From contig OU342639.1 in the NCBI GenBank assembly GCA_910589415.1, positions 28,032,268 to 28,096,267 on the forward strand: a stretch of DNA of 64,000 nucleotides, read 5' to 3'. Below are positions 25,901-35,499 of this stretch, one piece after another. Below the pieces are notes generated by a model. It saw nothing but the letters and a program-made list of their open reading frames with translations. It was not told where the DNA came from and made no database searches. The translations under genes and the position numbers were made by a program. The DNA is from Malachius bipustulatus. Lineage: Eukaryota; Arthropoda; Insecta; Coleoptera; Melyridae. The stretch's first letter is position 1, and each line of letters opens with the position of its first letter.

Positions 25901-28900
25901 CTAACCCTTTATACGGTACCCAGAGATGGCATATTGTGGACTCCGGGATACCTAATCCTATCTTAACCTGAAAATTCGAATCCAGAGATGGCATAGCGGA
26001 CTCCGGTCGAATTTCCCTCATCTACCTTGGAAAAACTCCAGTTGAAAACCCGCAAGGGGCAAAATATCGTTTCACGCCAATTTCAAATCACAATTCTACA
26101 TTTCCTCAATAAAATTCGAATCCAGAGATGGCTTTAGTGGACTCCGGTCGAATTTCCCTTATCTACCTTGGAAAAACTCCAGTTGAAAACCCGAAACGAG
26201 CAAATATCGTTTCCCACCAATTTCTAATCACAATTCTAATAAAATTCGGATCCAGAGATGGCATAGCGGACTCCGGCCGAGTTTCCTTTACCTATCCCGG
26301 GAAATCCCAGTGAAACATACTTCATTCGCATCTCGAACTCAATATTCGCAGTTGGCAAATTCTCTTCGAACCAATTCACTAGTAGATGGCAAAGCGCATA
26401 TTCCGAAGGAATTTCCTTCACAAATTAGGGAAAATCCATTGAGAAAATAGTTAGGGAAGATCTCTCTTCGAAACAAAATCCACGTCAATAAATAATTAAA
26501 CAGATTCGCCAAATTCACGAGTGCAGATCCCATTTTAAATCAGACACAATAATTAACTAGGTATCAGGCGGTACCCCCGTAGGTACCTACGCAATCACGT
26601 TTATAAACAAAACGAACCCGGCAGAGAAGAAATATTTCGACAAATCAAATAAATACATATTCACGCATAGGAAATTGAGATAGAGCTAGGAGCGAAAATA
26701 GACCCGGATCAGAAATTAACAATCTGTAAACAAAACGGCCCATGATTCAATCATCCTATTCTTCGAAGAGTCCGAATTTTTAAACAGCGCAGATGGTTAG
26801 GCAGGAAGCAGTCCCTTTAAAAACGATTTAGAAAGTGAAAGGAGTTTCTCGCCATTATATGACACCATAAATAAAGATCACATAGCAGAGCACCCCCGGT
26901 TAGTACAGGTCTGGATAGCACGAGGCAGCGTTGTCAGATGTAGCATCCGCTACTTCGCAAACATTATCAGGAAATACTAATTCCATTACAACACCCAATT
27001 AGGAGTTAGTATACGTACTCTATTTCCAAACGTTGGGGGAGGGATCCACCTCGATGTCCAGGTGAAGACCTCCGTTGTACCAATACAAGAGTATAACTCT
27101 TTAAAGTGGAAATCGTACAACAGGGCAAAAGTACCCTCAGAGCAGGACAGAGTAACAGGAACTAAAGCAAGGTTGTCAGGTGCAATAACCGCCCTCACAT
27201 ATCAGGAAATCCAATAACCAAAATAAAGTTAGGTTCATGAATCGCAATTCACAAGTAAAAAATCCAAAGCAAATCAAAATTAATCCCGAGTATGGGAAAG
27301 CCAAAGAAGAAAATCAAGAAACCAAAGTGTCTTTATAAGGTCGTTTTTCCGAATCTCTTCTAACCAGATTTTATACATACCTAAATCTTATGTGACAAAC
27401 GTTATTATTATGTTCTCATCATACTATCTACGCTCTTTGGGTTGATAGGTCGACGTACTCGTGTTACTGGCGGACCGGTGGCTGGTGCCGTACAATCAAA
27501 TAAGTAAATTGTCCGTAAACATGCCTAAACACGAATGAGGGATAAAAGTCCAGCATTTCCGATCATTAACGAGATTAATGGTTAAAGAGTCGTGGTCTGT
27601 AGTATGGTCAGCTGATAATCACGTTGAGGAACAAAGATTTTCGAACGGAGCCAACATGCTCCGGGAAATAAATCAAGGTGTGTAGAAAAATCTACAATAA
27701 TACAGTTGATTAAGGTTTCAATCAGAAAAGCAAATAAGGTAAATCATCAGGTATAACAGTGACAAATGCCTAAGGGCAAGGTAACATATGTGACCTAAAG
27801 GTCGCCTGACGAGGCAGCATCGACGGGTGCAATAAAAGGTAGAACAAGACAAATAAACACAAGGTATACAAAGTGATAACTAAATACAGTATCACCCAGG
27901 TTATGAATTAAATAAACGGAGGTGAAATAATTCACACTCCTAGGTAAATCAACTGGATAAATAAAATCATTAAATAAAAGAGAGTCGGAAGGAACGATTT
28001 TATTAAAGATGCAAGTCAGCATTCAGGAGAAGTGGCAACCCCGTACTCGACTGAGCCTCGCATTTCAAACTGTCCGAATTCCCGTAACAGAACACGAACT
28101 GCTGTAGCTCGGTAGCCGAACTACCGCCAACCATCTTGGCGCGATATTTAACCCGAGTCAAATCCACAGGCGACTCAGCTAGACATACAGGATGATTCTC
28201 CCGGTTGAAAATACATGCTAATTTCGTACGAGAAATCGAATAGGTAATGAGTCAGACATTTCCGCAATATCCCGGATCGTCTGAAACCCAAAGTGGTTGT
28301 CTTCTTTAATTAATTCAAGCCGTTGCTTGAAGTGAGATCAAAGAAACTAGAAAAAGGAAATTAGGCAAGGAAAATCGTTGAATAGTTAAACCACACAGAC
28401 ATTTCCGCATATACCGGATAGTCTGTAACCGAAACAAAAGCGAAAACGAAATAATAAGACATTCCCGCATATACCGGGTAGTCTGTAAACGGAACAAAAA
28501 CCAAAAAGAAAGCACAGGTGTGCAAAAGAGTGGAATCCGAAATGGATTATAGTTTGAAAGATGGATGAAAGGGATCCCTCTTCGCTTTCCATTTTCTTTT
28601 GTACTCTCTATGCAAAAACACAGCCCATCTCGCCATTCACCATTTTACACCCTTGCAAACGAATTCTTTCGCTCATCACTCGCTTTTAAACTCTCTGATA
28701 GGAAGCCAACAGTTAACAACAAGTACCAGTAAAATTCCCCACTTTTCCGACAAAAGAAAAATCCCAGTAGGTTCTTTGCGCATCCGTTTCGGCCATACTA
28801 ATCCTGGCATACCTCAATCAAAGAGCAGGGGCGACTACGGTAATTGCGGTAAACACAACGTAGGAAAACACAACGGTCCTATTAGGAGAAATTAGGGAAA

Positions 28901-31900
28901 CTAGACGATCACACGGTGGCTTTTCGCGAAAGACGAGGGGGCCCGGGGTATCGACGTTACATTGGTGCCAGCGACCAGGATTGAGGGCTAATACGCGGGA
29001 ATAAATTGGCCAAGAAGGAAAACCCAAAACCAAAAACACGAAAACCAAGTAGGAAAGTTAGGGGGCGTCTTCCGTCTATCAGGGTACCCTCTGATAGCCT
29101 GAAGACGAGGGGGCGGTGAAATGGATCGCACCTAGGTAGGATGATAAGAGAAATATTCCCTCGCCTCATTAAATCAAGTAAACGATCCCGTCAGCTCATT
29201 AAATATTCATAAAACAGAATCGCTCCAGCTAGCCACAATTCAGTCCTTCGAGAAAGCGACCACTGCAAGGGTAAAGAAACCATTGCCAGATGTTAGGGCA
29301 GGCGTTGTATTGCGACACTCTCGGTCCGCGTGATGAAGGAGAATAATAGGTGACCTACATACAAGAACGAGTGGAAAGAAACAGATCGGGTGAAATCAGA
29401 ATTTAAACAATAAGCCTTCGCAAAGACAAAAGTAACTCAGTAGTTATTACACCTACGACAATGAAAAGTTCACCAATCGATAGGGCGAATTAATAAACCC
29501 CAATAGCCGGAAAAGCACCCCGGTACCTAAACGGCCAGTAAAGGAAAACGCGAAGTGAAAGTTAAGTCGGTGTAATTATAATAACTAGACACAATGAGAA
29601 GTACCTAAACGCGTCGACCGATTTGAAGGAAAATTTAGATAGTTCAGGTTCCGGACAAATCAGTAAAGTAGCCGCGAGGTCAACTCGCCAAATCTCAAGA
29701 CAAATGAGATATGATTACGGACTAAATCACGGCAGGAGAGAAGAGTCAATAAGGTTCATTATTGCGCGGTGTTTAGAAATCGGACCACCGCTACTATAAA
29801 AGCAGACGTCTTCCAGCAACTCGCTCTCAGATCAATTTTGACTTCCTAACCCTTTATACGGTACCCAGAGATGGCATATTGTGGACTCCGGGATACCTAA
29901 TCCTATCTTAACCTGAAAATTCGAATCCAGAGATGGCATAGCGGACTCCGGTCGAATTTCCCTCATCTACCTTGGAAAAACTCCAGTTGAAAACCCGCAA
30001 GGGGCAAAATATCGTTTCACGCCAATTTCAAATCACAATTCTACATTTCCTCAATAAAATTCGAATCCAGAGATGGCTTTAGTGGACTCCGGTCGAATTT
30101 CCCTTATCTACCTTGGAAAAACTCCAGTTGAAAACCCGAAACGAGCAAATATCGTTTCCCACCAATTTCTAATCACAATTCTAATAAAATTCGGATCCAG
30201 AGATGGCATAGCGGACTCCGGCCGAGTTTCCTTTACCTATCCCGGGAAATCCCAGTGAAACATACTTCATTCGCATCTCGAACTCAATATTCGCAGTTGG
30301 CAAATTCTCTTCGAACCAATTCACTAGTAGATGGCAAAGCGCATATTCCGAAGGAATTTCCTTCACAAATTAGGGAAAATCCATTGAGAAAATAGTTAGG
30401 GAAGATCTCTCTTCGAAACAAAATCCACGTCAATAAATAATTAAACAGATTCGCCAAATTCACGAGTGCAGATCCCATTTTAAATCAGACACAATAATTA
30501 ACTAGGTATCAGGCGGTACCCCCGTAGGTACCTACGCAATCACGTTTATAAACAAAACGAACCCGGCAGAGAAGAAATATTTCGACAAATCAAATAAATA
30601 CATATTCACGCATAGGAAATTGAGATAGAGCTAGGAGCGAAAATAGACCCGGATCAGAAATTAACAATCTGTAAACAAAACGGCCCATGATTCAATCATC
30701 CTATTCTTCGAAGAGTCCGAATTTTTAAACAGCGCAGATGGTTAGGCAGGAAGCAGTCCCTTTAAAAACGATTTAGAAAGTGAAAGGAGTTTCTCGCCAT
30801 TATATGACACCATAAATAAAGATCACATAGCAGAGCACCCCCGGTTAGTACAGGTCTGGATAGCACGAGGCAGCGTTGTCAGATGTAGCATCCGCTACTT
30901 CGCAAACATTATCAGGAAATACTAATTCCATTACAACACCCAATTAGGAGTTAGTATACGTACTCTATTTCCAAACGTTGGGGGAGGGATCCACCTCGAT
31001 GTCCAGGTGAAGACCTCCGTTGTACCAATACAAGAGTATAACTCTTTAAAGTGGAAATCGTACAACAGGGCAAAAGTACCCTCAGAGCAGGACAGAGTAA
31101 CAGGAACTAAAGCAAGGTTGTCAGGTGCAATAACCGCCCTCACATATCAGGAAATCCAATAACCAAAATAAAGTTAGGTTCATGAATCGCAATTCACAAG
31201 TAAAAAATCCAAAGCAAATCAAAATTAATCCCGAGTATGGGAAAGCCAAAGAAGAAAATCAAGAAACCAAAGTGTCTTTATAAGGTCGTTTTTCCGAATC
31301 TCTTCTAACCAGATTTTATACATACCTAAATCTTATGTGACAAACGTTATTATTATGTTCTCATCATACTATCTACGCTCTTTGGGTTGATAGGTCGACG
31401 TACTCGTGTTACTGGCGGACCGGTGGCTGGTGCCGTACAATCAAATAAGTAAATTGTCCGTAAACATGCCTAAACACGAATGAGGGATAAAAGTCCAGCA
31501 TTTCCGATCATTAACGAGATTAATGGTTAAAGAGTCGTGGTCTGTAGTATGGTCAGCTGATAATCACGTTGAGGAACAAAGATTTTCGAACGGAGCCAAC
31601 ATGCTCCGGGAAATAAATCAAGGTGTGTAGAAAAATCTACAATAATACAGTTGATTAAGGTTTCAATCAGAAAAGCAAATAAGGTAAATCATCAGGTATA
31701 ACAGTGACAAATGCCTAAGGGCAAGGTAACATATGTGACCTAAAGGTCGCCTGACGAGGCAGCATCGACGGGTGCAATAAAAGGTAGAACAAGACAAATA
31801 AACACAAGGTATACAAAGTGATAACTAAATACAGTATCACCCAGGTTATGAATTAAATAAACGGAGGTGAAATAATTCACACTCCTAGGTAAATCAACTG

Positions 31901-33090
31901 GATAAATAAAATCATTAAATAAAAGAGAGTCGGAAGGAACGATTTTATTAAAGATGCAAGTCAGCATTCAGGAGAAGTGGCAACCCCGTACTCGACTGAG
32001 CCTCGCATTTCAAACTGTCCGAATTCCCGTAACAGAACACGAACTGCTGTAGCTCGGTAGCCGAACTACCGCCAACCATCTTGGCGCGATATTTAACCCG
32101 AGTCAAATCCACAGGCGACTCAGCTAGACATACAGGATGATTCTCCCGGTTGAAAATACATGCTAATTTCGTACGAGAAATCGAATAGGTAATGAGTCAG
32201 ACATTTCCGCAATATCCCGGATCGTCTGAAACCCAAAGTGGTTGTCTTCTTTAATTAATTCAAGCCGTTGCTTGAAGTGAGATCAAAGAAACTAGAAAAA
32301 GGAAATTAGGCAAGGAAAATCGTTGAATAGTTAAACCACACAGACATTTCCGCATATACCGGATAGTCTGTAACCGAAACAAAAGCGAAAACGAAATAAT
32401 AAGACATTCCCGCATATACCGGGTAGTCTGTAAACGGAACAAAAACCAAAAAGAAAGCACAGGTGTGCAAAAGAGTGGAATCCGAAATGGATTATAGTTT
32501 GAAAGATGGATGAAAGGGATCCCTCTTCGCTTTCCATTTTCTTTTGTACTCTCTATGCAAAAACACAGCCCATCTCGCCATTCACCATTTTACACCCTTG
32601 CAAACGAATTCTTTCGCTCATCACTCGCTTTTAAACTCTCTGATAGGAAGCCAACAGTTAACAACAAGTACCAGTAAAATTCCCCACTTTTCCGACAAAA
32701 GAAAAATCCCAGTAGGTTCTTTGCGCATCCGTTTCGGCCATACTAATCCTGGCATACCTCAATCAAAGAGCAGGGGCGACTACGGTAATTGCGGTAAACA
32801 CAACGTAGGAAAACACAACGGTCCTATTAGGAGAAATTAGGGAAACTAGACGATCACACGGTGGCTTTTCGCGAAAGACGAGGGGGCCCGGGGTATCGAC
32901 GTTACAGTACCTAGCTATTCAATTTATCTATTTACATAAGTAAATGGTAAACAAGCAATGGAACTGAGATTCCTAACCGCAATAATAAGAATATGTGTAT
33001 TGATATAATTTACATGATAAATAATAGAACTTACGAATCGTTGGCCAATACTTGAAGAAGACTGAAGACTCTCTTTCTTGCTGATCCCAT
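19979..33090 (-). CDS. Adhfe1: Hydroxyacid-oxoacid transhydrogenase (iron-dependent alcohol dehydrogenase family), 8 exons, complete
   Basis: Mitochondrial enzyme that oxidises 4-hydroxybutyrate to succinate semialdehyde while reducing 2-oxoglutarate to D-2-hydroxyglutarate. Exons in coding order: 33090-33035, 22866-22776, 22688-22480, 21879-21683, 21522-21186, 21108-20950, 20673-20400, 20062-19979. They total 1407 nt, 468 aa plus stop, the family's normal length. The N-terminus [15 protein letters not shown] is basic and amphipathic, as for mitochondrial import. The nucleotide-binding GGGS lies in [36 protein letters not shown] and the metal-ligand histidines in [10 protein letters not shown] and [10 protein letters not shown] are present. 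The C-terminus [15 protein letters not shown] matches the family. The exon 4 acceptor is set at 21880-21881; the alternative AG at 21872-21873 would shift the frame. Intron 1 is about 10.2 kb because it holds a 7.7-kb LTR element and a foldback. Confidence 0.96.
23513..24395. mobile_element. Foldback element, arms of about 410 bp, TACAGGGTGTCCCAG ends
   Basis: The left end TACAGGGTGTCCCAGCTTAT is mirrored by ATAAGCTGGGACACCCTGTA at the right end. Almost the whole element is arm: about 23513-23935 and 23990-24395 are near-perfect reverse complements around a centre of about 50 bp containing TCACCCTGTATAAAC. No transposase. Relatives occur at 49169-49412 and 55060-55335, with weaker similarity at 46366-46926. 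It lies in Adhfe1 intron 1. Confidence 0.88.
25168..25171. other. Target-site duplication GTAC, left copy
   Basis: GTAC directly precedes the 5' LTR and is repeated directly after the 3' LTR. A 4-bp duplication is usual for Gypsy-type integrases. Confidence 0.85.
25850..25887 (+). promoter_or_regulatory. Core promoter of the 5' LTR: TATA box and initiator
   Basis: TATAAAAG at 25850-25857 is followed 34 nt later by the initiator-like TCAGAT (A at 25884 as probable +1). Spacing and motif order fit an arthropod RNA polymerase II core promoter and set the U3/R border. Confidence 0.65.
25971..26300 (+). repeat. Imperfect tandem repeats of 140 and 130 bp in R/U5 of the 5' LTR
   Basis: Units start at 25971, 26111 and 26241 (third partial), each opening AAAATTCGAATCCAGAGATG or a close variant, followed by GGACTCCGG. 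A related CAGAGATGGCATATTGTG lies at 25921. AATAAA occurs at the junctions at 26108 and 26238, so each unit could supply a polyadenylation signal. The 3' LTR has the same array at +3945. Confidence 0.8.
28254..28510 (+). repeat. Short repeats of about 60 bp near the end of the 5' LTR
   Basis: GACATTYCCGCATATACCGG and the following TAGTCTGTAA occur at 28398 and 28458, a 60-bp period. A diverged relative (GACATTTCCGCAATATCCCGG, split at 28254-28274) lies upstream. Also present in the 3' LTR. Confidence 0.7.
28963..28980 (+). promoter_or_regulatory. Primer-binding-site-like sequence
   Basis: TGGTGCCAGCGACCAGGA begins one base after the 5' LTR. Its first bases TGG are complementary to a tRNA 3' CCA end. 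I could not match the full 18 nt to a specific insect tRNA from memory. Confidence 0.65.
29066..29107 (+). other. Internal hairpin next to the polypurine tract
   Basis: CGTCTTC (29066-29072) pairs with GAAGACG (29101-29107), and CTATCAG pairs with CTGATAG inside it, with a 3x3 internal loop and an 8-nt apical loop. It fills over a quarter of the 155-bp interior and could be an RNA signal such as a packaging element (inference). Confidence 0.6.
29101..29116 (+). promoter_or_regulatory. Polypurine tract before the 3' LTR
   Basis: GAAGACGAGGGGGCGG directly precedes the 3' LTR start at 29117. It is purine except for two cytosines, and is in the position where plus-strand DNA synthesis is primed. 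Confidence 0.7.
29117..32906 (+). repeat. 3' LTR (3790 bp)
   Basis: Appears identical to the 5' LTR along its whole length; all open-frame translations match exactly. Its TATA box at 29795-29802 and initiator at about 29829 would drive plus-strand transcription out towards Adhfe1 exon 1, antisense to that gene. Confidence 0.92.
32907..32910. other. Target-site duplication GTAC, right copy
   Basis: GTAC directly follows the terminal TTACA of the 3' LTR and matches the copy at 25168-25171. Confidence 0.85.
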
Positions 33091-33536
33091 TTTTTGGTCT
33101 TAATTCTACGATTACCTAAGAATTAATAGAATCAATTTTTAGTAAGTAGGTAATACCTACCCAGTTCAGTTACACAATACAAAATACCGAGAAATTTTAA
33201 TCTAATAGTTTCGATATTAATTTAGAGGGACATTCGATCAGTACAGATATCAAAGTACAGTATAAAGTATAAACAGATGCTTAGTCATTTCAAAACAATA
33301 ACAGATCCAGGCAAATTTTTGATACAGTGGAACTTCAGATCCTGTTGACAAAATATTGTTATTGTTAATATGTTATAAATTCATTGCTCATATATGCCCG
33401 CCGACCGCGCGGCAATAGCTCGAAAATAATTAAATAAATCCGGTGGAGAAACACACAACACACATAGGTAGGTATAGGTTATACAGGGTTTCCCAGACTT
33501 AATTGAATTGACCAGACCATATCTCATAATCTCATA
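33091..33536. other. Upstream region of Adhfe1
   Basis: AT-rich; I see no clear TATA box or other promoter motif for Adhfe1. A TACAGGGTTTCCCAG motif at 33482 may be the end of a further CTGTA-type element. Confidence 0.4.
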
Positions 33537-34107
33537 TACAGTGTGTCCAGCGTAAGTGGCATTACATGAAGATTTTTGGAAACGGCAAGAGATACAGGGT
33601 CGGTTAAATTAGAGAAAAGTTGCACAATTTTATGCTTATTAAGAATCTGAAAGAAAATTTATGTAAACTTCAGGCGTTGCTGAAATATCCTGAAAAAACT
33701 GAAAAATCTAAATTTCTTATTTTACCCATATCTTTTTTATTATTGGGAAATAATGAATTATTTTTTGTAGGCTTAAGAAAAACAAAAGTTGGCTATGAAA
33801 ACTCTGAGATCTAGTCGGATTTGAAAATTTTTGTAATGTCAAATGGATAGCTTTTGACGACTTATGCCAACTTGAAAAAAATAATTAATTATTTCCCAAT
33901 AATAAAAAAGATATGAATAAAATAAGAAATTTTGATTTTTCAATTTTTTCAGGATATTTCAGCAACGACTGGAAATATCCAAAGAAAAAATTCAGATTTT
34001 CATTAAGCATATTAAATTGTGCAACTTTTCTCTAATTTAACCGACCCTGTATCTCTTGCCGTTTCCAAGATCCCCATGTAATACCACTTACACTGGACAC
34101 ACCTGTA
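33537..34107. mobile_element. Foldback/TIR element, TACAGTGTGTCCAG ends
   Basis: The left end TACAGTGTGTCCAGCGTAAG is mirrored by CTTACACTGGACACACCTGTA on the right with one insertion. The arms extend at least 180 bp (CGGCAAGAGATACAGGGTCGG against CCGACCCTGTATCTCTTGCC). The inner part, around TATTATTGGGAAATAATGAA near 33740 and its complement near 33890, is also paired. No transposase. Confidence 0.8.
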
Positions 34108-34618
34108 CAGGCTGAGATAATCGTACCGAATAAAGGAGATTTTATTATAATTTTAAAGCTCTTTAACATGATAGAATGAAAACAACCAGCACTTGCTTCA
34201 ACATCCCCTAAAGTTACAGCCCCTACCCTTAAAAAAATGAATAGCATCCTGTATATATTTTCAAATTTTCAAAACAAAGTAAGTATTGGATTCTCTATTC
34301 AGCTGTTTTTTTCAGATTCAAAATTGGTTCAGAAATAACCAAGAAAAGCTTCATCAAGGTGGTCATGAACTCTCTCTGAATGACTTTAGCTGTCAGAATT
34401 TATCCTTAATTTGGTCATAGTTTTTAATTGGCAGGTCATAGTCATCATTAAGGTTTCATGATAAAGTGCTTTGGCTTTCGTTTTATTTTTTAAAATTTCC
34501 CCATAAATCAGAATTATTAAATAAATTGTTTGGACTTTAATTATAATATTATCACCTGCCTGTTAAAAACTATGGCCATTATTTACATCCGCGGCTCCTA
34601 AAGTTTCACTATGGCACC

Positions 34619-35499
34619 TACAGTGTGTGTGTGACCCATTTGTTCTTGAAACACCCTGTAGAATCTTAATTTATGTTGCGATTTTAATGAAATTTCTTTT
34701 AAATCATAGAGCTTGATAAACTATATTTTGGGAGCAAAAAGCGTCTCATTCCTACAAAATCCAGGGCCTACTAGAGCAGTGTTTACTTGTAAAATCTCAA
34801 AAATTCATATTAGCGATTTTTTTAGAAAAAAACTGTGCACGCCACTGGATTCACCAGCCCTCAAAACGGTACTCTACTAAATTTTATTGGAAATGTCAGA
34901 GTAATAAGGATCTTGCAGTTTTTTTATAAAATCATAATAATACTTGAATTTTCATTAATTTATTCGAAAAGGTCAAGAGAGACAAAATAGAAATTGTACG
35001 TCTAGTTGGTGATAATGTAGGTACTTTAATTTTTTAATTATAATTTTTTATTTATTTATTTATTTATTTTTATTTTTTTTTATTTTTTTTTATTTTATTT
35101 ATTTTTTTACTTTTTGTAATTTTAATTTTTACTTATGATAGCTTTTGACCTTTTTCAAATTAATTTATGAAAATTCGGAGTATATTATGAATTTCTAAAA
35201 TAACTACAAGATCCTTTTTACTCTGACATTTCCAATAAAATTTAGTACGCAGTACCGTTTTGAGGGCTGGTGAATCCAGTGGCGTGCACAGTTTTTTTCT
35301 AAAAAAATCGCTAATATGAATTTTTGAGATTTTACAAGTAAACACTGATCTAGTAGGCCCTGGATTTTGTAGGAATGAGACGCTTTTTGCTCCCAAAATA
35401 TAGTTTATCAAGCTCTATGATTTAAAAGAAATTTCTTTAAAATCGCACCATAAATTAAGATTCTACAGGGTGTTTCAAGAACAAATGGGTCACACTGTA
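34619..35499. mobile_element. Foldback element, TACAGTGTG ends
   Basis: The left end TACAGTGTGTGTGTGACCCA is mirrored by TGGGTCACACTGTA at the right end. Arms of about 350 bp are near-identical reverse complements (for example GGATTCACCAGCCCTCAAAA against TTTTGAGGGCTGGTGAATCC). The loop is AT-rich with a (TTTA)n run. No coding content. Confidence 0.85.
35037..35115. repeat. T-rich (TTTA)n simple repeat
   Basis: About 80 bp of ATTTATTT and poly-T runs in the loop of the foldback 34619-35499. Confidence 0.85.

Larger units (their letters stand above)
25172..28961 (+). repeat. 5' LTR (3790 bp)
   Basis: TG...CA bounded. A TATA box and initiator place U3 at about 712 bp (25172-25883); the remaining 3.08 kb would be R plus U5. 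Every open frame here recurs with an identical translation in the 3' LTR. Confidence 0.92.
25172..32906 (+). mobile_element. Non-autonomous LTR retroelement with 3790-bp LTRs and a 155-bp internal region
   Basis: Two direct repeats, 25172-28961 and 29117-32906, offset by exactly 3945 bp, both begin TGAAATGG and end GACGTTACA. The repeat boundaries are sharp on both sides, and GTAC flanks the whole element. The 155-bp interior (28962-29116) starts with a primer-binding-site-like TGGTGCCAGCGACCAGGA and ends with a purine tract. These are the minimal signals for reverse transcription in the plus orientation. No frame in the LTR or interior resembles gag, protease, reverse transcriptase, integrase or envelope. 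The element is more GC-rich than its surroundings. It must be mobilised in trans by an unseen partner. It resembles TRIM elements in lacking coding sequence, but TRIM LTRs are a few hundred bp; LARD elements have a long interior instead. Inserted antisense in Adhfe1 intron 1. Confidence 0.92.

Noticed and set aside
26128..28895. Short open frames inside the LTRs, repeated at +3945
   Set aside because: All are under 100 codons, occur on both strands, and show no domain. Their perfect repetition reflects LTR identity, not coding selection.
25172..32906. Simple tandem duplication or assembly artefact as explanation of the 3945-bp repeat
   Set aside because: The GTAC flanks, TG...CA termini, primer-site-like sequence and purine tract at the exact borders are not expected from a plain duplication; still worth a long-read check.
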